Translations under genes and position numbers: made by a program | Assembly: GCF_000696575.1 (NCBI RefSeq) | Contig: NZ_JMSQ01000001.1 | Span: 417,431-481,430 of the forward strand | Source of the DNA: Siccibacter colletis | GTDB lineage: Bacteria; Pseudomonadota; Gammaproteobacteria; Enterobacterales; Enterobacteriaceae | Direction of reading: 5' to 3' | Length of the DNA stretch: 64,000 nucleotides | The notes under the pieces: model-generated | Seen by the model: the letters and a program-made list of their open reading frames with translations, nothing else | Told to the model about the DNA's origin: nothing | The model's database searches: none | In this document: positions 43,424-53,655 of the stretch, one piece after another | Layout of the letters: the number at the start of each line of letters is the position of its first letter | How positions within the stretch are numbered: the stretch's first letter is position 1

Positions 43424-45751
43424 ATGGGTCTTCTCCACCCAGGTTTTCAGCGCTGACACCTCGTGTTGCCACTCCTGTTTCAGCTCCTCAATCCATTCAC
43501 CAACGTTATCCCACCACGCCGGTAAATCCGGGGACTGAATTTGCTGCGCCAGCTGCTGAAGATGGCGCAGGCCGACCGAGCCGGCGGCACCTTTAATTTT
43601 ATGTCCTTCTTCAACGATGCCTTTCTGATCCCGGGCGGTAAAGTTGGACTCCAGCACCTCCAGATAACCCGGCATCATCTTCTCAAACACCGCCAGCCCG
43701 TCGGTGATCAGTTTCGGGCCAACCAGTTCGATATACTGCTCAAGCATCGGTATATCAAACAGACTCTGCTGCTTATCGTGATCCTGCTGCATCGTATCCT
43801 CCTGCTCGTCATCCCGGACGTCCCAGAATTTTTTGATGGTGGCAGCCAGCGCCGGCACCGCCAGCGGCTTGCTCAGCACGTCGTCCATCCCGGCGTCCAG
43901 ATACTCTTTCTTGTCTTTCAGCACGTTGGCGGTCAGCGCTACCAGCGGTGGCAGTTCGTCTTTGCCGTAGCGCTGGTTTAACTCGCGCGAAATATCCAGC
44001 CCGGTCATATCCGGCAGCTGAATATCAAGCAGCACCAGGTCATATTCGCCGGGGCTGAACATCTCCAGCGCCGCGCTGCCGGTCATCGCTACGTCCACGC
44101 TGTTACCCAGTTTTTCCAGCACCGAACGGGCAACAATCACGTTGAGCTCGATATCTTCTACCAGCAGCACGTGCAGCGCCGGCAGCGGCATATCGTCCTC
44201 ATCCAGCGTGTTTTCCACCTCTTCCGCGACGCGCGGTGCCTGTATCGTCAGGGTGAAGATCGAGCCGCGGCCCGGCTGGCTGTCGACGGTAATATCTCCG
44301 CCCATGCTTTTCGCCAGCCGACGCGATACCGCCAGACCAATACCGGTCCCGGTGGCCGGCTTGCCGCCGTTGCTGTCCTTCACCTGATAGTACATAGCAA
44401 AAATCTTGTCCTGCTCCTCCTGCGGAATGCCGATACCGGAGTCCTCCACCTCGAAGCGCAGCATGGTGCCTTTCTCATAGGCAATCCGCACCGTAACCTG
44501 CCCTTCCTGGGTAAATTTCACCGCGTTGCTGATGAGGTTCCACAGGATCTGGCGCAGGCGCGTACCGTCGGTTTTCACCATGTGCGGCAGCGGCAGCGCG
44601 GGTTCCATGACAAAGCGTAGCCCTTTTTGCTGGGCCTGCAGCCCGGCAAGGTTTTCCAGATCGGCAAGGAAGCTGGTGAAGTCTACCGGCTGGTTGTCGA
44701 GCTGCACTTTACGCCGCTCAATTTTGTCCATGTCGATAATATCGTTGAAGATATTACCCAGCGTTACCGCTGAGACGTGGATTGTCTTCAGGTATTTCTC
44801 CTGCTCGGCCGTCAGGTCGGTATCCAGCAGAATGCGGCTCAGGCCAACGATGCCGTTGAGCGGCGTGCGCAGTTCATGGCTGATGGTAGAGATGAAGGTG
44901 GTCTTATCGCGGCTGGCGCTCTCCAGCGCATCCTGATAGCGCTTACGCTCGGTGATGTCGCGGCCAAAGCCCATCAGGCCGTGACGTTTACCGACGCGGT
45001 CGTAGTACGGCACTTTGCGGATCTCAAAGCAGGCTTTGCGCCCGTCCGGGTAGTCGAGCCACTGTTCATAGGTCAGCGACACGTTGTGGCGGAACACTTT
45101 CTCATCGGTTTCCAGCACTTTCTCGGCCGCGTCAGCGCTATAGACATCATGCGGCTTCAGACCGATCAGCTGCTTCTCGCTTTTACCGGTCAGCAGCTCC
45201 ACGGCGCGGTTGCAGCCGGAAAACTCTTTATCTTCGTTACGATAGAAAACCAGGTCGGGCGAGGCGTCGAGGAAGGAGCGTAGAAAAGAGGATTGCTGCT
45301 CAAGCTGAAGCTGGGTCACCTCACGCTCTTTCATTTCGATTTTCAGCTGCTCAAAGGTCGCCTGACGTTCGGCCTCAGCCTTTTCACGATCGGCGATCTC
45401 CTGATTAAGCTGGGCGATGTTGTTCTTAAGCTGAACATTCAGTTTAAGATCGCGCTCGCGCATCTCCTCCAGCTTCTCCACCAGCTTCGACAGCCGCTGG
45501 CGCGACTCTTCCAGCTGTTCGACTACCACCGAAAGAAAATAGACCGCCCAGGGGGTGATCAGCAGACCAAAGAAGATGGAGCGGATCACATCGATGCTTT
45601 CCACCTGGCCATGCAGCACCATCGTGACCGCCATCTGCACCACGATCGCCAGTACCACGAGCGCCAGGGCCAGCAGCATGGAAAACCGCACCAGCCCCAG
45701 TTTCATCATCAAATCAACATAGTACTGCGCCAACATTCGGATCTGCTTCAT
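43415..45751 (-). CDS. arcB: Aerobic respiration control hybrid sensor kinase ArcB
   Basis: Tripartite sensor kinase that phosphorylates ArcA when quinones are reduced. The ATG at 45751 (MKQIRMLAQYYV) gives 778 residues, the E. coli length; a much longer open frame upstream is not supported. In order: two transmembrane helices (about 20-77), coiled coil (78-150), PAS (about 155-270), HisKA with SHELRTP (about 292), HATPase, receiver domain with LLDIQLPD (about 576) and HPt with HKIKGAAGS (about 717). The arcZ 3' end overlaps its final codons. Confidence 0.97.
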   Translation of the reverse strand: MKQIRMLAQYYVDLMMKLGLVRFSMLLALALVVLAIVVQMAVTMVLHGQVESIDVIRSIFFGLLITPWAVYFLSVVVEQLEESRQRLSKLVEKLEEMRERDLKLNVQLKNNIAQLNQEIADREKAEAERQATFEQLKIEMKEREVTQLQLEQQSSFLRSFLDASPDLVFYRNEDKEFSGCNRAVELLTGKSEKQLIGLKPHDVYSADAAEKVLETDEKVFRHNVSLTYEQWLDYPDGRKACFEIRKVPYYDRVGKRHGLMGFGRDITERKRYQDALESASRDKTTFISTISHELRTPLNGIVGLSRILLDTDLTAEQEKYLKTIHVSAVTLGNIFNDIIDMDKIERRKVQLDNQPVDFTSFLADLENLAGLQAQQKGLRFVMEPALPLPHMVKTDGTRLRQILWNLISNAVKFTQEGQVTVRIAYEKGTMLRFEVEDSGIGIPQEEQDKIFAMYYQVKDSNGGKPATGTGIGLAVSRRLAKSMGGDITVDSQPGRGSIFTLTIQAPRVAEEVENTLDEDDMPLPALHVLLVEDIELNVIVARSVLEKLGNSVDVAMTGSAALEMFSPGEYDLVLLDIQLPDMTGLDISRELNQRYGKDELPPLVALTANVLKDKKEYLDAGMDDVLSKPLAVPALAATIKKFWDVRDDEQEDTMQQDHDKQQSLFDIPMLEQYIELVGPKLITDGLAVFEKMMPGYLEVLESNFTARDQKGIVEEGHKIKGAAGSVGLRHLQQLAQQIQSPDLPAWWDNVGEWIEELKQEWQHEVSALKTWVEKTHKK

Positions 45752-45842
45752 GTCTCTTTCCTTTGCACGCTTTGCGCCATCATACTCAATTCGCGCCGCC
45801 AGGTTGATGATAGCGCGAAAAAAGTGCGGCACGCGCCGGGGT

Positions 45843-46805
45843 TTAGCGGGCAATGGCTGCAGCGGTGGAACAGACAATATCTTCCGGCGCGTGCCAGGCT
45901 CGCCCGATGGCGCTGCCCTGGCCGCCATGCTGAGTAAGATAGCGATCGATCTCCACCATGCCGGTCCAGCGGTTCTCACACCACAGCGGCGCGAGTAATG
46001 TTGGCCGACGGGCGCTGGCGGACACACGATGGAAAACCACCTCTGGCGGCGTATGGCGGATCATCTCCCCGGCAATGGCCGTGTACGTTTCCAGCGCGAT
46101 GGCGTTAAGCCGCCCGGCCTGCCACGCCTTTGCCATGGTGCTGCCGGTTACGATATGCAGCGGATGCAGTTTGATACCTTCCGTCCCGCTCTCCACAACG
46201 CGATCGAGCGTCACGCGATTTTCCGTCATTCCCTCCCCCGGCAAGCCCACAATAAGGTGGCAGCAGACTTTCAGGCCGCGCGCCCTGGCGCGGCGAGTGG
46301 TTTCCAGATAGCAGGCCACATCGTGACCGCGGTTGATGCGGCGCAGCGTGACATCGTGGGCGCTTTGCAGGCCCAGCTCCAGCCATATCTCCAGCCCTTG
46401 CTCGCGATAGCCGGCCAGCAGATCCAGTACGCTCTCCGGCACGCAGTCCGGACGGGTGCCCACGCACAGCCCTACTACGTTTGCCTGGCTCGCCGCCTGC
46501 TGGTACATACTGCGCAGCAGCTGCACTTCAGCCCAGGTGCTGGTATAGGCCTGAAAATAGGCGAGATAGCGCGAGGCGCGGTTGACCCTTTGCGCCTGGT
46601 GCGTTAGCTGTTCTGAGACAGAAAGGTGCTGCTGCGCTTCATCAGCAAACGAGGCGACGTTACAGAAGGTGCAGCCGCCGCGTCCGAGGGTGCCGTCCCG
46701 GTTCGGACAGCTGAAGCCGCCGTGCAGGGTAAGCTTGTGAACCTTTTGCCCATGGCGACGGGCAAGATCCCCACCAAACATATTGACTAATTTCTGTAAC
46801 TGCAT
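45843..46805 (-). CDS. yhcC: Radical SAM protein YhcC
   Basis: Radical SAM protein of unknown substrate, 320 residues (E. coli 309). The cluster cysteines are C33, C45 and C48 in the CPNRDGTLGRGGCTFC segment, a spaced variant of the CxxxCxxC pattern typical of the Elp3-like family. VGTRPDC, LELGLQSAHD and HLIVGLPGE match the same family. It lies 91 bases upstream of arcB and is divergent from gltB. Confidence 0.94.
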   Translation of the reverse strand: MQLQKLVNMFGGDLARRHGQKVHKLTLHGGFSCPNRDGTLGRGGCTFCNVASFADEAQQHLSVSEQLTHQAQRVNRASRYLAYFQAYTSTWAEVQLLRSMYQQAASQANVVGLCVGTRPDCVPESVLDLLAGYREQGLEIWLELGLQSAHDVTLRRINRGHDVACYLETTRRARARGLKVCCHLIVGLPGEGMTENRVTLDRVVESGTEGIKLHPLHIVTGSTMAKAWQAGRLNAIALETYTAIAGEMIRHTPPEVVFHRVSASARRPTLLAPLWCENRWTGMVEIDRYLTQHGGQGSAIGRAWHAPEDIVCSTAAAIAR

Positions 46806-46900
46806 AATCTGAGTGACCGGCCTGAGAAAAAGGCCAAGCCTGCCATTTTAAACGTATTCCGGCGATGACATGGATCAAACGCCCTGGATACGCTTTACCT

Positions 46901-46918
46901 GTTGAATAATCATTCATT
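46901..46918. promoter_or_regulatory. ARG box (ArgR operator candidate)
   Basis: GTTGAATAATCATTCATT matches the ArgR consensus TGAAT-N4-ATTCA with both five-base arms perfect. A degenerate second box may follow three bases later. It lies about 570 bases before gltB and 96 before yhcC. Confidence 0.65.
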
Positions 46919-47100
46919 AAAAGCGAAATTTCACGCATTCGCAATGTGATTACTTTTGCTTATAACATTGCTCATTATTTAAGGAATATGACACAGCGAA
47001 AAAAACAGTGGCATGCTGCGTGGAGCTGAGCATTATTGGCATTTTATGCTGGTAGTCGCGCCAGTGACGCTATGGTTTGCGCTTTTTACCGCTTATCGAT

Positions 47101-47116
47101 AGTGAGACAGATCACA
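47101..47116. promoter_or_regulatory. CRP-like binding site
   Basis: AGTGA-GACAGA-TCACA fits the CRP consensus TGTGA-N6-TCACA at nine of ten positions. It lies about 370 bases before the gltB start codon. Confidence 0.6.
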
Positions 47117-47174
47117 CTCCTCAGGCCTGATACGCTGCGCTTTTTGAATGTAAAAAAGGTTAAATAACCCTGTA

Positions 47175-47187
47175 TATCATTAGGTTA
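47175..47187 (+). promoter_or_regulatory. IHF-like site upstream of gltB
   Basis: TATCAT-TAGG-TTA is close to the IHF consensus WATCAR-N4-TTR (one mismatch), in an AT-rich context. The family knowledge that IHF acts at gltBDF supports it, but the motif alone is weak. Confidence 0.4.
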
Positions 47188-47486
47188 AGCGCTCATTAGC
47201 ACAATTTTGTATAAATAAGAATGCCATTTGACCTGAATCCGGATTCCCGATAAGTTGGAAATCCGCTGGAAGCTTTCTGGATGAGCGTTCTGCTCATCAT
47301 ATTTATGCAGTTATAGAGATTCCCTCTTAAAGCAAGTCCTCAACACTTGTGTACCGATGCGAAAAGGATAAAGAGAGGGCGACAGATGAGGTTAACCGCC
47401 TCACTTAATATCGTCGCCTTGCCCTCATTACGCCTGTGCGCAATCGGTAACGAAGGGGTCCGCAGAGCCTGGGGAGGTTCACTGAT

Positions 47487-50400
47487 ATGTTGTACGATAA
47501 ATCTCTTGAGAGGGATAACTGTGGTTTCGGCCTGATCGCCCACATAGAAGGCGAACCTAGCCACAAGGTAGTGCGAACCGCCATTCACGCACTGGCTCGT
47601 ATGCAGCACCGTGGCGCAATCCTTGCCGACGGTAAAACCGGCGATGGTTGCGGCCTGCTGCTGCAAAAACCGGACCGTTTCTTCCGCTTCGTTGCCGAAG
47701 AGCGCGGCTGGCGGCTGGCAAAAAATTACGCCGTCGGCATGATTTTCTTAAGCCAGGATGTCGAGAAGGCGCAGGCCTCCCGCCGCATTGTGGAAGAAGA
47801 GCTGCAGCGTGAAACGCTGTCTATCGTCGGCTGGCGTGACGTGCCGACCAACGACGGCGTGCTGGGCGAGATCGCCCTCTCCTCCATGCCGCGCATTGAG
47901 CAAATCTTCGTTAACGCCCCGGCTGGCTGGCGTCCGCGCGATATGGAGCGCCGTCTGTTTATTGCCCGCCGCCGTATCGAAAAGCGTATCCAGGATGATA
48001 AAGACTTCTACGTCTGCAGCCTGTCGAACCTCGTCAACATCTATAAAGGTCTGTGTATGCCGGCGGATCTGCCGCGCTTCTACCTGGACCTTGCGGATCT
48101 GCGTCTGGAATCGGCCATCTGCCTGTTCCACCAGCGCTTCTCCACCAACACCGTGCCGCGCTGGCCGCTGGCGCAGCCGTTCCGCTATCTGGCCCACAAT
48201 GGTGAGATCAATACCATCACCGGTAACCGCCAGTGGGCGCGCGCGCGTACCTACAAGTTCCAGACCCCGCTGATCCCGGATCTCCATGACGCCGCGCCGT
48301 TCGTCAACGAAACCGGCTCTGACTCCAGCTCAATGGATAACATGCTGGAGCTGCTGCTGGCAGGCGGCATGGACATCGTGCGTGCCATGCGTCTTTTAGT
48401 GCCGCCAGCCTGGCAGAACAACCCGGACATGGACCCCGACCTGCGCGCCTTCTTCGACTTTAACTCCATGCACATGGAGCCGTGGGACGGCCCGGCAGGC
48501 ATCGTAATGTCCGATGGTCGTTTCGCCGCCTGTAACCTCGACCGTAACGGCCTGCGGCCGGCGCGCTACGTCATTACCAAAGACAAGCTCATCACCTGTG
48601 CTTCCGAAGTGGGCATCTGGGATTATCAGCCGGACGAAGTGGTCGAAAAAGGCCGCGTCGGACCGGGCGAGCTGATGGTGATCGACACCCGCGTCGGGCG
48701 CATTCTGCACTCGGCGGAAACCGACTACGACCTGAAAATCCGCCACCCGTATAAAGAGTGGATGGAGAAGAACGTGCGCCGCCTGGTGCCGTTTGAAGAT
48801 CTGCCGGACGAGCAGGTCGGCGCGCGCGAGCTGGACGACGATCTGCTGGCTAGCTATCAGAAGCAGTTCAACTACAGCAACGAAGAGCTGGACTCCGTGA
48901 TCCGCGTGCTGGGCGAGAACGGCCAGGAAGCGGTCGGCTCCATGGGTGACGATACCCCGTTTGCCGTGCTCTCCAGCCAGCCGCGCATTATCTATGACTA
49001 TTTCCGCCAGCAGTTCGCGCAGGTCACCAACCCGCCGATCGATCCGCTGCGCGAAGCGCACGTTATGTCGCTGGCCACCAGCATTGGTCGCGAGATGAAC
49101 GTGTTCTGCGAAGCTGAAGGCCAGGCGCACCGTCTGAGCTTCAAGTCGCCGATCCTGCTCTACTCCGATTTCAAACAGCTCACCACGATGGAAGAGGAGC
49201 ACTATCGCGCCGACACGCTCGATATCACCTTCGACGTGAATGAAACCTCGCTTGAAGCGGTGGTTAACGCGCTGTGCGATCGCGCCGAGCAGATGGTGCG
49301 TAACGGCACCGTACTGCTGGTGCTCTCCGACCGTAACATCGGCAAGGACCGTCTGCCGGTACCGGCGCCGATGGCGGTGGGCGCTATCCAGACTCGTCTG
49401 GTTGAGAAGAACCTGCGCTGCGACGCCAACATCATTGTTGAAACCGCCAGCGCCCGCGACCCGCACCACTTTGCCGTGCTGCTGGGCTTCGGCGCAACGG
49501 CCATCTACCCGTATCTCGCCTACGAAACGCTGGCGAAGCTGGTGGATACCGCAGCGATCGAGAAGAACTACCGCACCGTGATGCTGAACTACCGTAACGG
49601 CATCAACAAAGGCCTGTACAAGATCATGTCCAAAATGGGCATTTCGACCATCGCCTCTTACCGCTGCTCGAAGCTGTTCGAAGCGGTGGGCCTGCACGAT
49701 GAGGTGTCGTCGCTCTGCTTCCAGGGCGTGGTCAGCCGTATCGGCGGCGCGGGCTTTGCCGACTTCCAGCAGGATCTGCTGAACCTGTCGAAACGCGCCT
49801 GGCTGGTACGTAAATCCCTCGACCAGGGCGGCCTGCTGAAGTACGTGCACGGCGGCGAATACCACGCTTATAACCCGGACGTGGTGCGCACCCTGCAACA
49901 GGCGGTACAGAGCGGTGAATACAGCGATTATCAGCAGTACGCAAAGCTGGTGAACGAACGTCCGGCGGCCACGCTGCGCGATTTGCTGGCGCTGGCCCCG
50001 CAGGGCGAGTCCGTGAGCATCGACAACGTGGAACCAGCAAGCGAGCTGTTCAAACGCTTTGACACCGCCGCGATGTCCATCGGCGCATTAAGCCCGGAAG
50101 CCCACGAGGCGCTGGCCGAAGCGATGAACAGCATCGGCGGCAACTCCAACTCTGGCGAAGGCGGCGAAGATCCGGCGCGTTACGGCACCAACAAAGTTTC
50201 GCGCATCAAACAGGTTGCCTCGGGTCGCTTCGGCGTCACCCCGGCGTATCTGGTTAACGCTGACGTGATCCAGATTAAAGTCGCCCAGGGGGCGAAACCG
50301 GGCGAAGGCGGTCAGCTGCCGGGCGACAAGGTTACCCCGTACATCGCGAAACTGCGCTACTCGGTGCCGGGCGTGACGCTTATCTCCCCGCCGCCGCACC

Positions 50401-51947
50401 ATGACATCTACTCAATTGAGGATCTGGCGCAGCTGATTTTTGACCTGAAACAGGTCAACCCGAAGGCGATGATCTCCGTGAAGCTGGTTTCCGAACCAGG
50501 CGTCGGCACCATTGCTACCGGCGTGGCGAAAGCCTATGCGGACCTGATCACCATTGCCGGCTACGACGGCGGCACCGGTGCAAGCCCGCTCTCGTCGGTG
50601 AAGTACGCCGGCTGCCCGTGGGAGCTTGGCCTGGTGGAAACCCAGCAGGCGCTGGTATCTAACGGCCTGCGCCACAAGATCCGTCTGCAGGTGGATGGCG
50701 GCCTGAAAACTGGCCTCGACATCATCAAAGCGGCGATTCTCGGCGCGGAAAGCTTTGGCTTCGGCACCGGGCCGATGGTGGCCCTGGGCTGTAAATACCT
50801 GCGTATTTGCCACCTGAACAACTGTGCCACCGGCGTGGCGACTCAGGATGACAAGCTGCGTAAGAACCACTATCACGGCCTGCCGTTCAAAGTGACCAAC
50901 TACTTTGAATTTATCGCCCGTGAAACCCGCGAGCTGATGGCGCAGCTTGGCGTGACGCGTCTCGTGGATCTCATCGGTCGCACCGACCTGCTGAAAGCGC
51001 TGGACGGTTATACCGCGAAGCAGCAGAAGCTGGATCTGTCACGCCTGCTGGAAACCGCCGAGCCGCATCCGGGTAAAGCGCTGTACTGCACCGAACATAA
51101 CCCGCCGTTCGATAACGGTGTGCTGAACGGTCAGTTGCTGAACCAGGCGAAACCTTATGTGGACGAACGCCAGAGCAAGACCTTCTGGTTTGATATCCGC
51201 AATACCGACCGCTCAGTGGGTGCTTCACTCTCTGGCTATATTGCCCAGACCCACGGCGATCAGGGGCTGGCCTCCGACCCGATTAAAGCGCACTTCAGCG
51301 GTACCGCAGGCCAGAGCTTCGGCGTGTGGAACGCAGGCGGCGTGGAGCTGCACCTGACCGGCGATGCCAACGACTATGTGGGTAAAGGCATGGCGGGTGG
51401 TCTGCTGGCGATTCGTCCGCCGGTAGGTTCCGCGTTCCGCAGCCATGAGGCGAGCATCATCGGTAACACCTGCCTGTATGGCGCAACCGGTGGCCGTCTG
51501 TATGCTGCGGGCCGTGCCGGTGAGCGTTTCGGGGTGCGTAACTCCGGGGCGATCACTGTGGTGGAAGGTATCGGTGATAACGGCTGTGAATACATGACCG
51601 GCGGTATCGTCTGTATTCTCGGCAAAACCGGGGTTAACTTCGGCGCGGGCATGACCGGCGGCTTCGCCTACGTGCTGGACGAAGACGGCGAATTCCGTAA
51701 ACGCGTGAACCCGGAGCTGGTGGAAGTGCTGAGCGTTGACGATCTGGCGATCCACGAAGAGCACCTGCGCGGCCTGATTACCGAGCATGTGCAGCACACC
51801 GGCTCGCAGCGCGGGGAAGAGATCCTGGCGAACTGGCCGGCGTTCTCCACCAAATTTGCACTGGTTAAACCGAAGTCCAGTGATGTCAAAGCATTGTTGG
51901 GTCACCGTAGTCGTTCCGCAGCCGAGCTGCGGGTGCAGGCGCAGTAA
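47487..51947 (+). CDS. gltB: Glutamate synthase [NADPH] large subunit GltB
   Basis: Large subunit of GOGAT, which makes two glutamates from glutamine and 2-oxoglutarate. It has 1486 residues. The start at [11 protein letters not shown] leaves an 11-residue propeptide before the catalytic cysteine C12 ([11 protein letters not shown]) of the class II amidotransferase domain (to about 400). A central domain, the FMN-binding synthase domain with [13 protein letters not shown], and the 3Fe-4S cysteines in [12 protein letters not shown] (about 1102-1113) follow, then the GXGXG beta-helix domain. It is nine bases upstream of gltD. Longer N-terminal starts used in some annotations are not needed. Confidence 0.98.
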   Translation: MLYDKSLERDNCGFGLIAHIEGEPSHKVVRTAIHALARMQHRGAILADGKTGDGCGLLLQKPDRFFRFVAEERGWRLAKNYAVGMIFLSQDVEKAQASRRIVEEELQRETLSIVGWRDVPTNDGVLGEIALSSMPRIEQIFVNAPAGWRPRDMERRLFIARRRIEKRIQDDKDFYVCSLSNLVNIYKGLCMPADLPRFYLDLADLRLESAICLFHQRFSTNTVPRWPLAQPFRYLAHNGEINTITGNRQWARARTYKFQTPLIPDLHDAAPFVNETGSDSSSMDNMLELLLAGGMDIVRAMRLLVPPAWQNNPDMDPDLRAFFDFNSMHMEPWDGPAGIVMSDGRFAACNLDRNGLRPARYVITKDKLITCASEVGIWDYQPDEVVEKGRVGPGELMVIDTRVGRILHSAETDYDLKIRHPYKEWMEKNVRRLVPFEDLPDEQVGARELDDDLLASYQKQFNYSNEELDSVIRVLGENGQEAVGSMGDDTPFAVLSSQPRIIYDYFRQQFAQVTNPPIDPLREAHVMSLATSIGREMNVFCEAEGQAHRLSFKSPILLYSDFKQLTTMEEEHYRADTLDITFDVNETSLEAVVNALCDRAEQMVRNGTVLLVLSDRNIGKDRLPVPAPMAVGAIQTRLVEKNLRCDANIIVETASARDPHHFAVLLGFGATAIYPYLAYETLAKLVDTAAIEKNYRTVMLNYRNGINKGLYKIMSKMGISTIASYRCSKLFEAVGLHDEVSSLCFQGVVSRIGGAGFADFQQDLLNLSKRAWLVRKSLDQGGLLKYVHGGEYHAYNPDVVRTLQQAVQSGEYSDYQQYAKLVNERPAATLRDLLALAPQGESVSIDNVEPASELFKRFDTAAMSIGALSPEAHEALAEAMNSIGGNSNSGEGGEDPARYGTNKVSRIKQVASGRFGVTPAYLVNADVIQIKVAQGAKPGEGGQLPGDKVTPYIAKLRYSVPGVTLISPPPHHDIYSIEDLAQLIFDLKQVNPKAMISVKLVSEPGVGTIATGVAKAYADLITIAGYDGGTGASPLSSVKYAGCPWELGLVETQQALVSNGLRHKIRLQVDGGLKTGLDIIKAAILGAESFGFGTGPMVALGCKYLRICHLNNCATGVATQDDKLRKNHYHGLPFKVTNYFEFIARETRELMAQLGVTRLVDLIGRTDLLKALDGYTAKQQKLDLSRLLETAEPHPGKALYCTEHNPPFDNGVLNGQLLNQAKPYVDERQSKTFWFDIRNTDRSVGASLSGYIAQTHGDQGLASDPIKAHFSGTAGQSFGVWNAGGVELHLTGDANDYVGKGMAGGLLAIRPPVGSAFRSHEASIIGNTCLYGATGGRLYAAGRAGERFGVRNSGAITVVEGIGDNGCEYMTGGIVCILGKTGVNFGAGMTGGFAYVLDEDGEFRKRVNPELVEVLSVDDLAIHEEHLRGLITEHVQHTGSQRGEEILANWPAFSTKFALVKPKSSDVKALLGHRSRSAAELRVQAQ

Positions 51948-53375
<1,428 letters not shown>

Positions 53376-53392
53376 AAGCAGGTTATCTGTCA

Positions 53393-53418
53393 GGGAGGCG
53401 CTATGCCTCCCTTTTTTT
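53393..53418 (+). terminator. Terminator of gltBD
   Basis: GGGAGGC/GCCTCCC stem with a five-base loop followed by seven T residues, 18 bases after the gltD stop. Confidence 0.9.
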
Positions 53419-53655
53419 ATTTTTGCGCTCTCTGTGTCCTGCATAAATAATCTAAAAAGATAATTCTCCCCTGCCCTCCTTCAAGCCATCATCCTAAAGC
53501 ATATTATAAAAAATAAGAATACACGAAAGGCGGATATATATTTTACCTCCTGAAGATAGAGATTCTTCCTACCTTCACAATAGAAAAAAAAGCGCATACA
53601 CTTTTCGGCCTTTAGAAGGATAACTTGTTTACTCATTATTATATGGGATGTAATT
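53419..53655 (+). other. AT-rich leader region of the autotransporter gene
   Basis: The 237 bases between the gltD terminator and the autotransporter start are clearly richer in A and T than the neighbouring housekeeping genes. No protein gene is supported here. Short A and T tracts are frequent, the kind of DNA favoured by H-NS. A clear promoter was not picked out; a GGGATG before the start codon may serve as ribosome binding site. Confidence 0.5.

Larger units (their letters stand above)
46806..47486 (+). promoter_or_regulatory. gltB upstream control region (681 bases)
   Basis: The long AT-rich gap between divergent yhcC and gltB holds an ARG box (46901-46918), a CRP-like site (47101-47116) and an IHF-like site (47175-47187). 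It also holds a possible 29-codon frame (47013-47102). E. coli gltBDF is controlled by Lrp, IHF, CRP and ArgR, which fits. A weak TTGACC with a TAAGTT hexamer 17 bases downstream (47228-47256) could be promoter elements. A GGAGG sits about ten bases before the gltB start. Lrp sites were not resolvable by eye. Confidence 0.65.

Noticed and set aside
45752-46027. 92-residue N-terminal extension of ArcB
   Set aside because: It would overlap yhcC coding sequence and is absent from the family; MKQIRM at 45751 gives the exact E. coli length.
48396-49898. 500-codon open frame on the minus strand opposite gltB
   Set aside because: Antisense shadow with no ribosome binding site, no homology recognised and unlikely composition.
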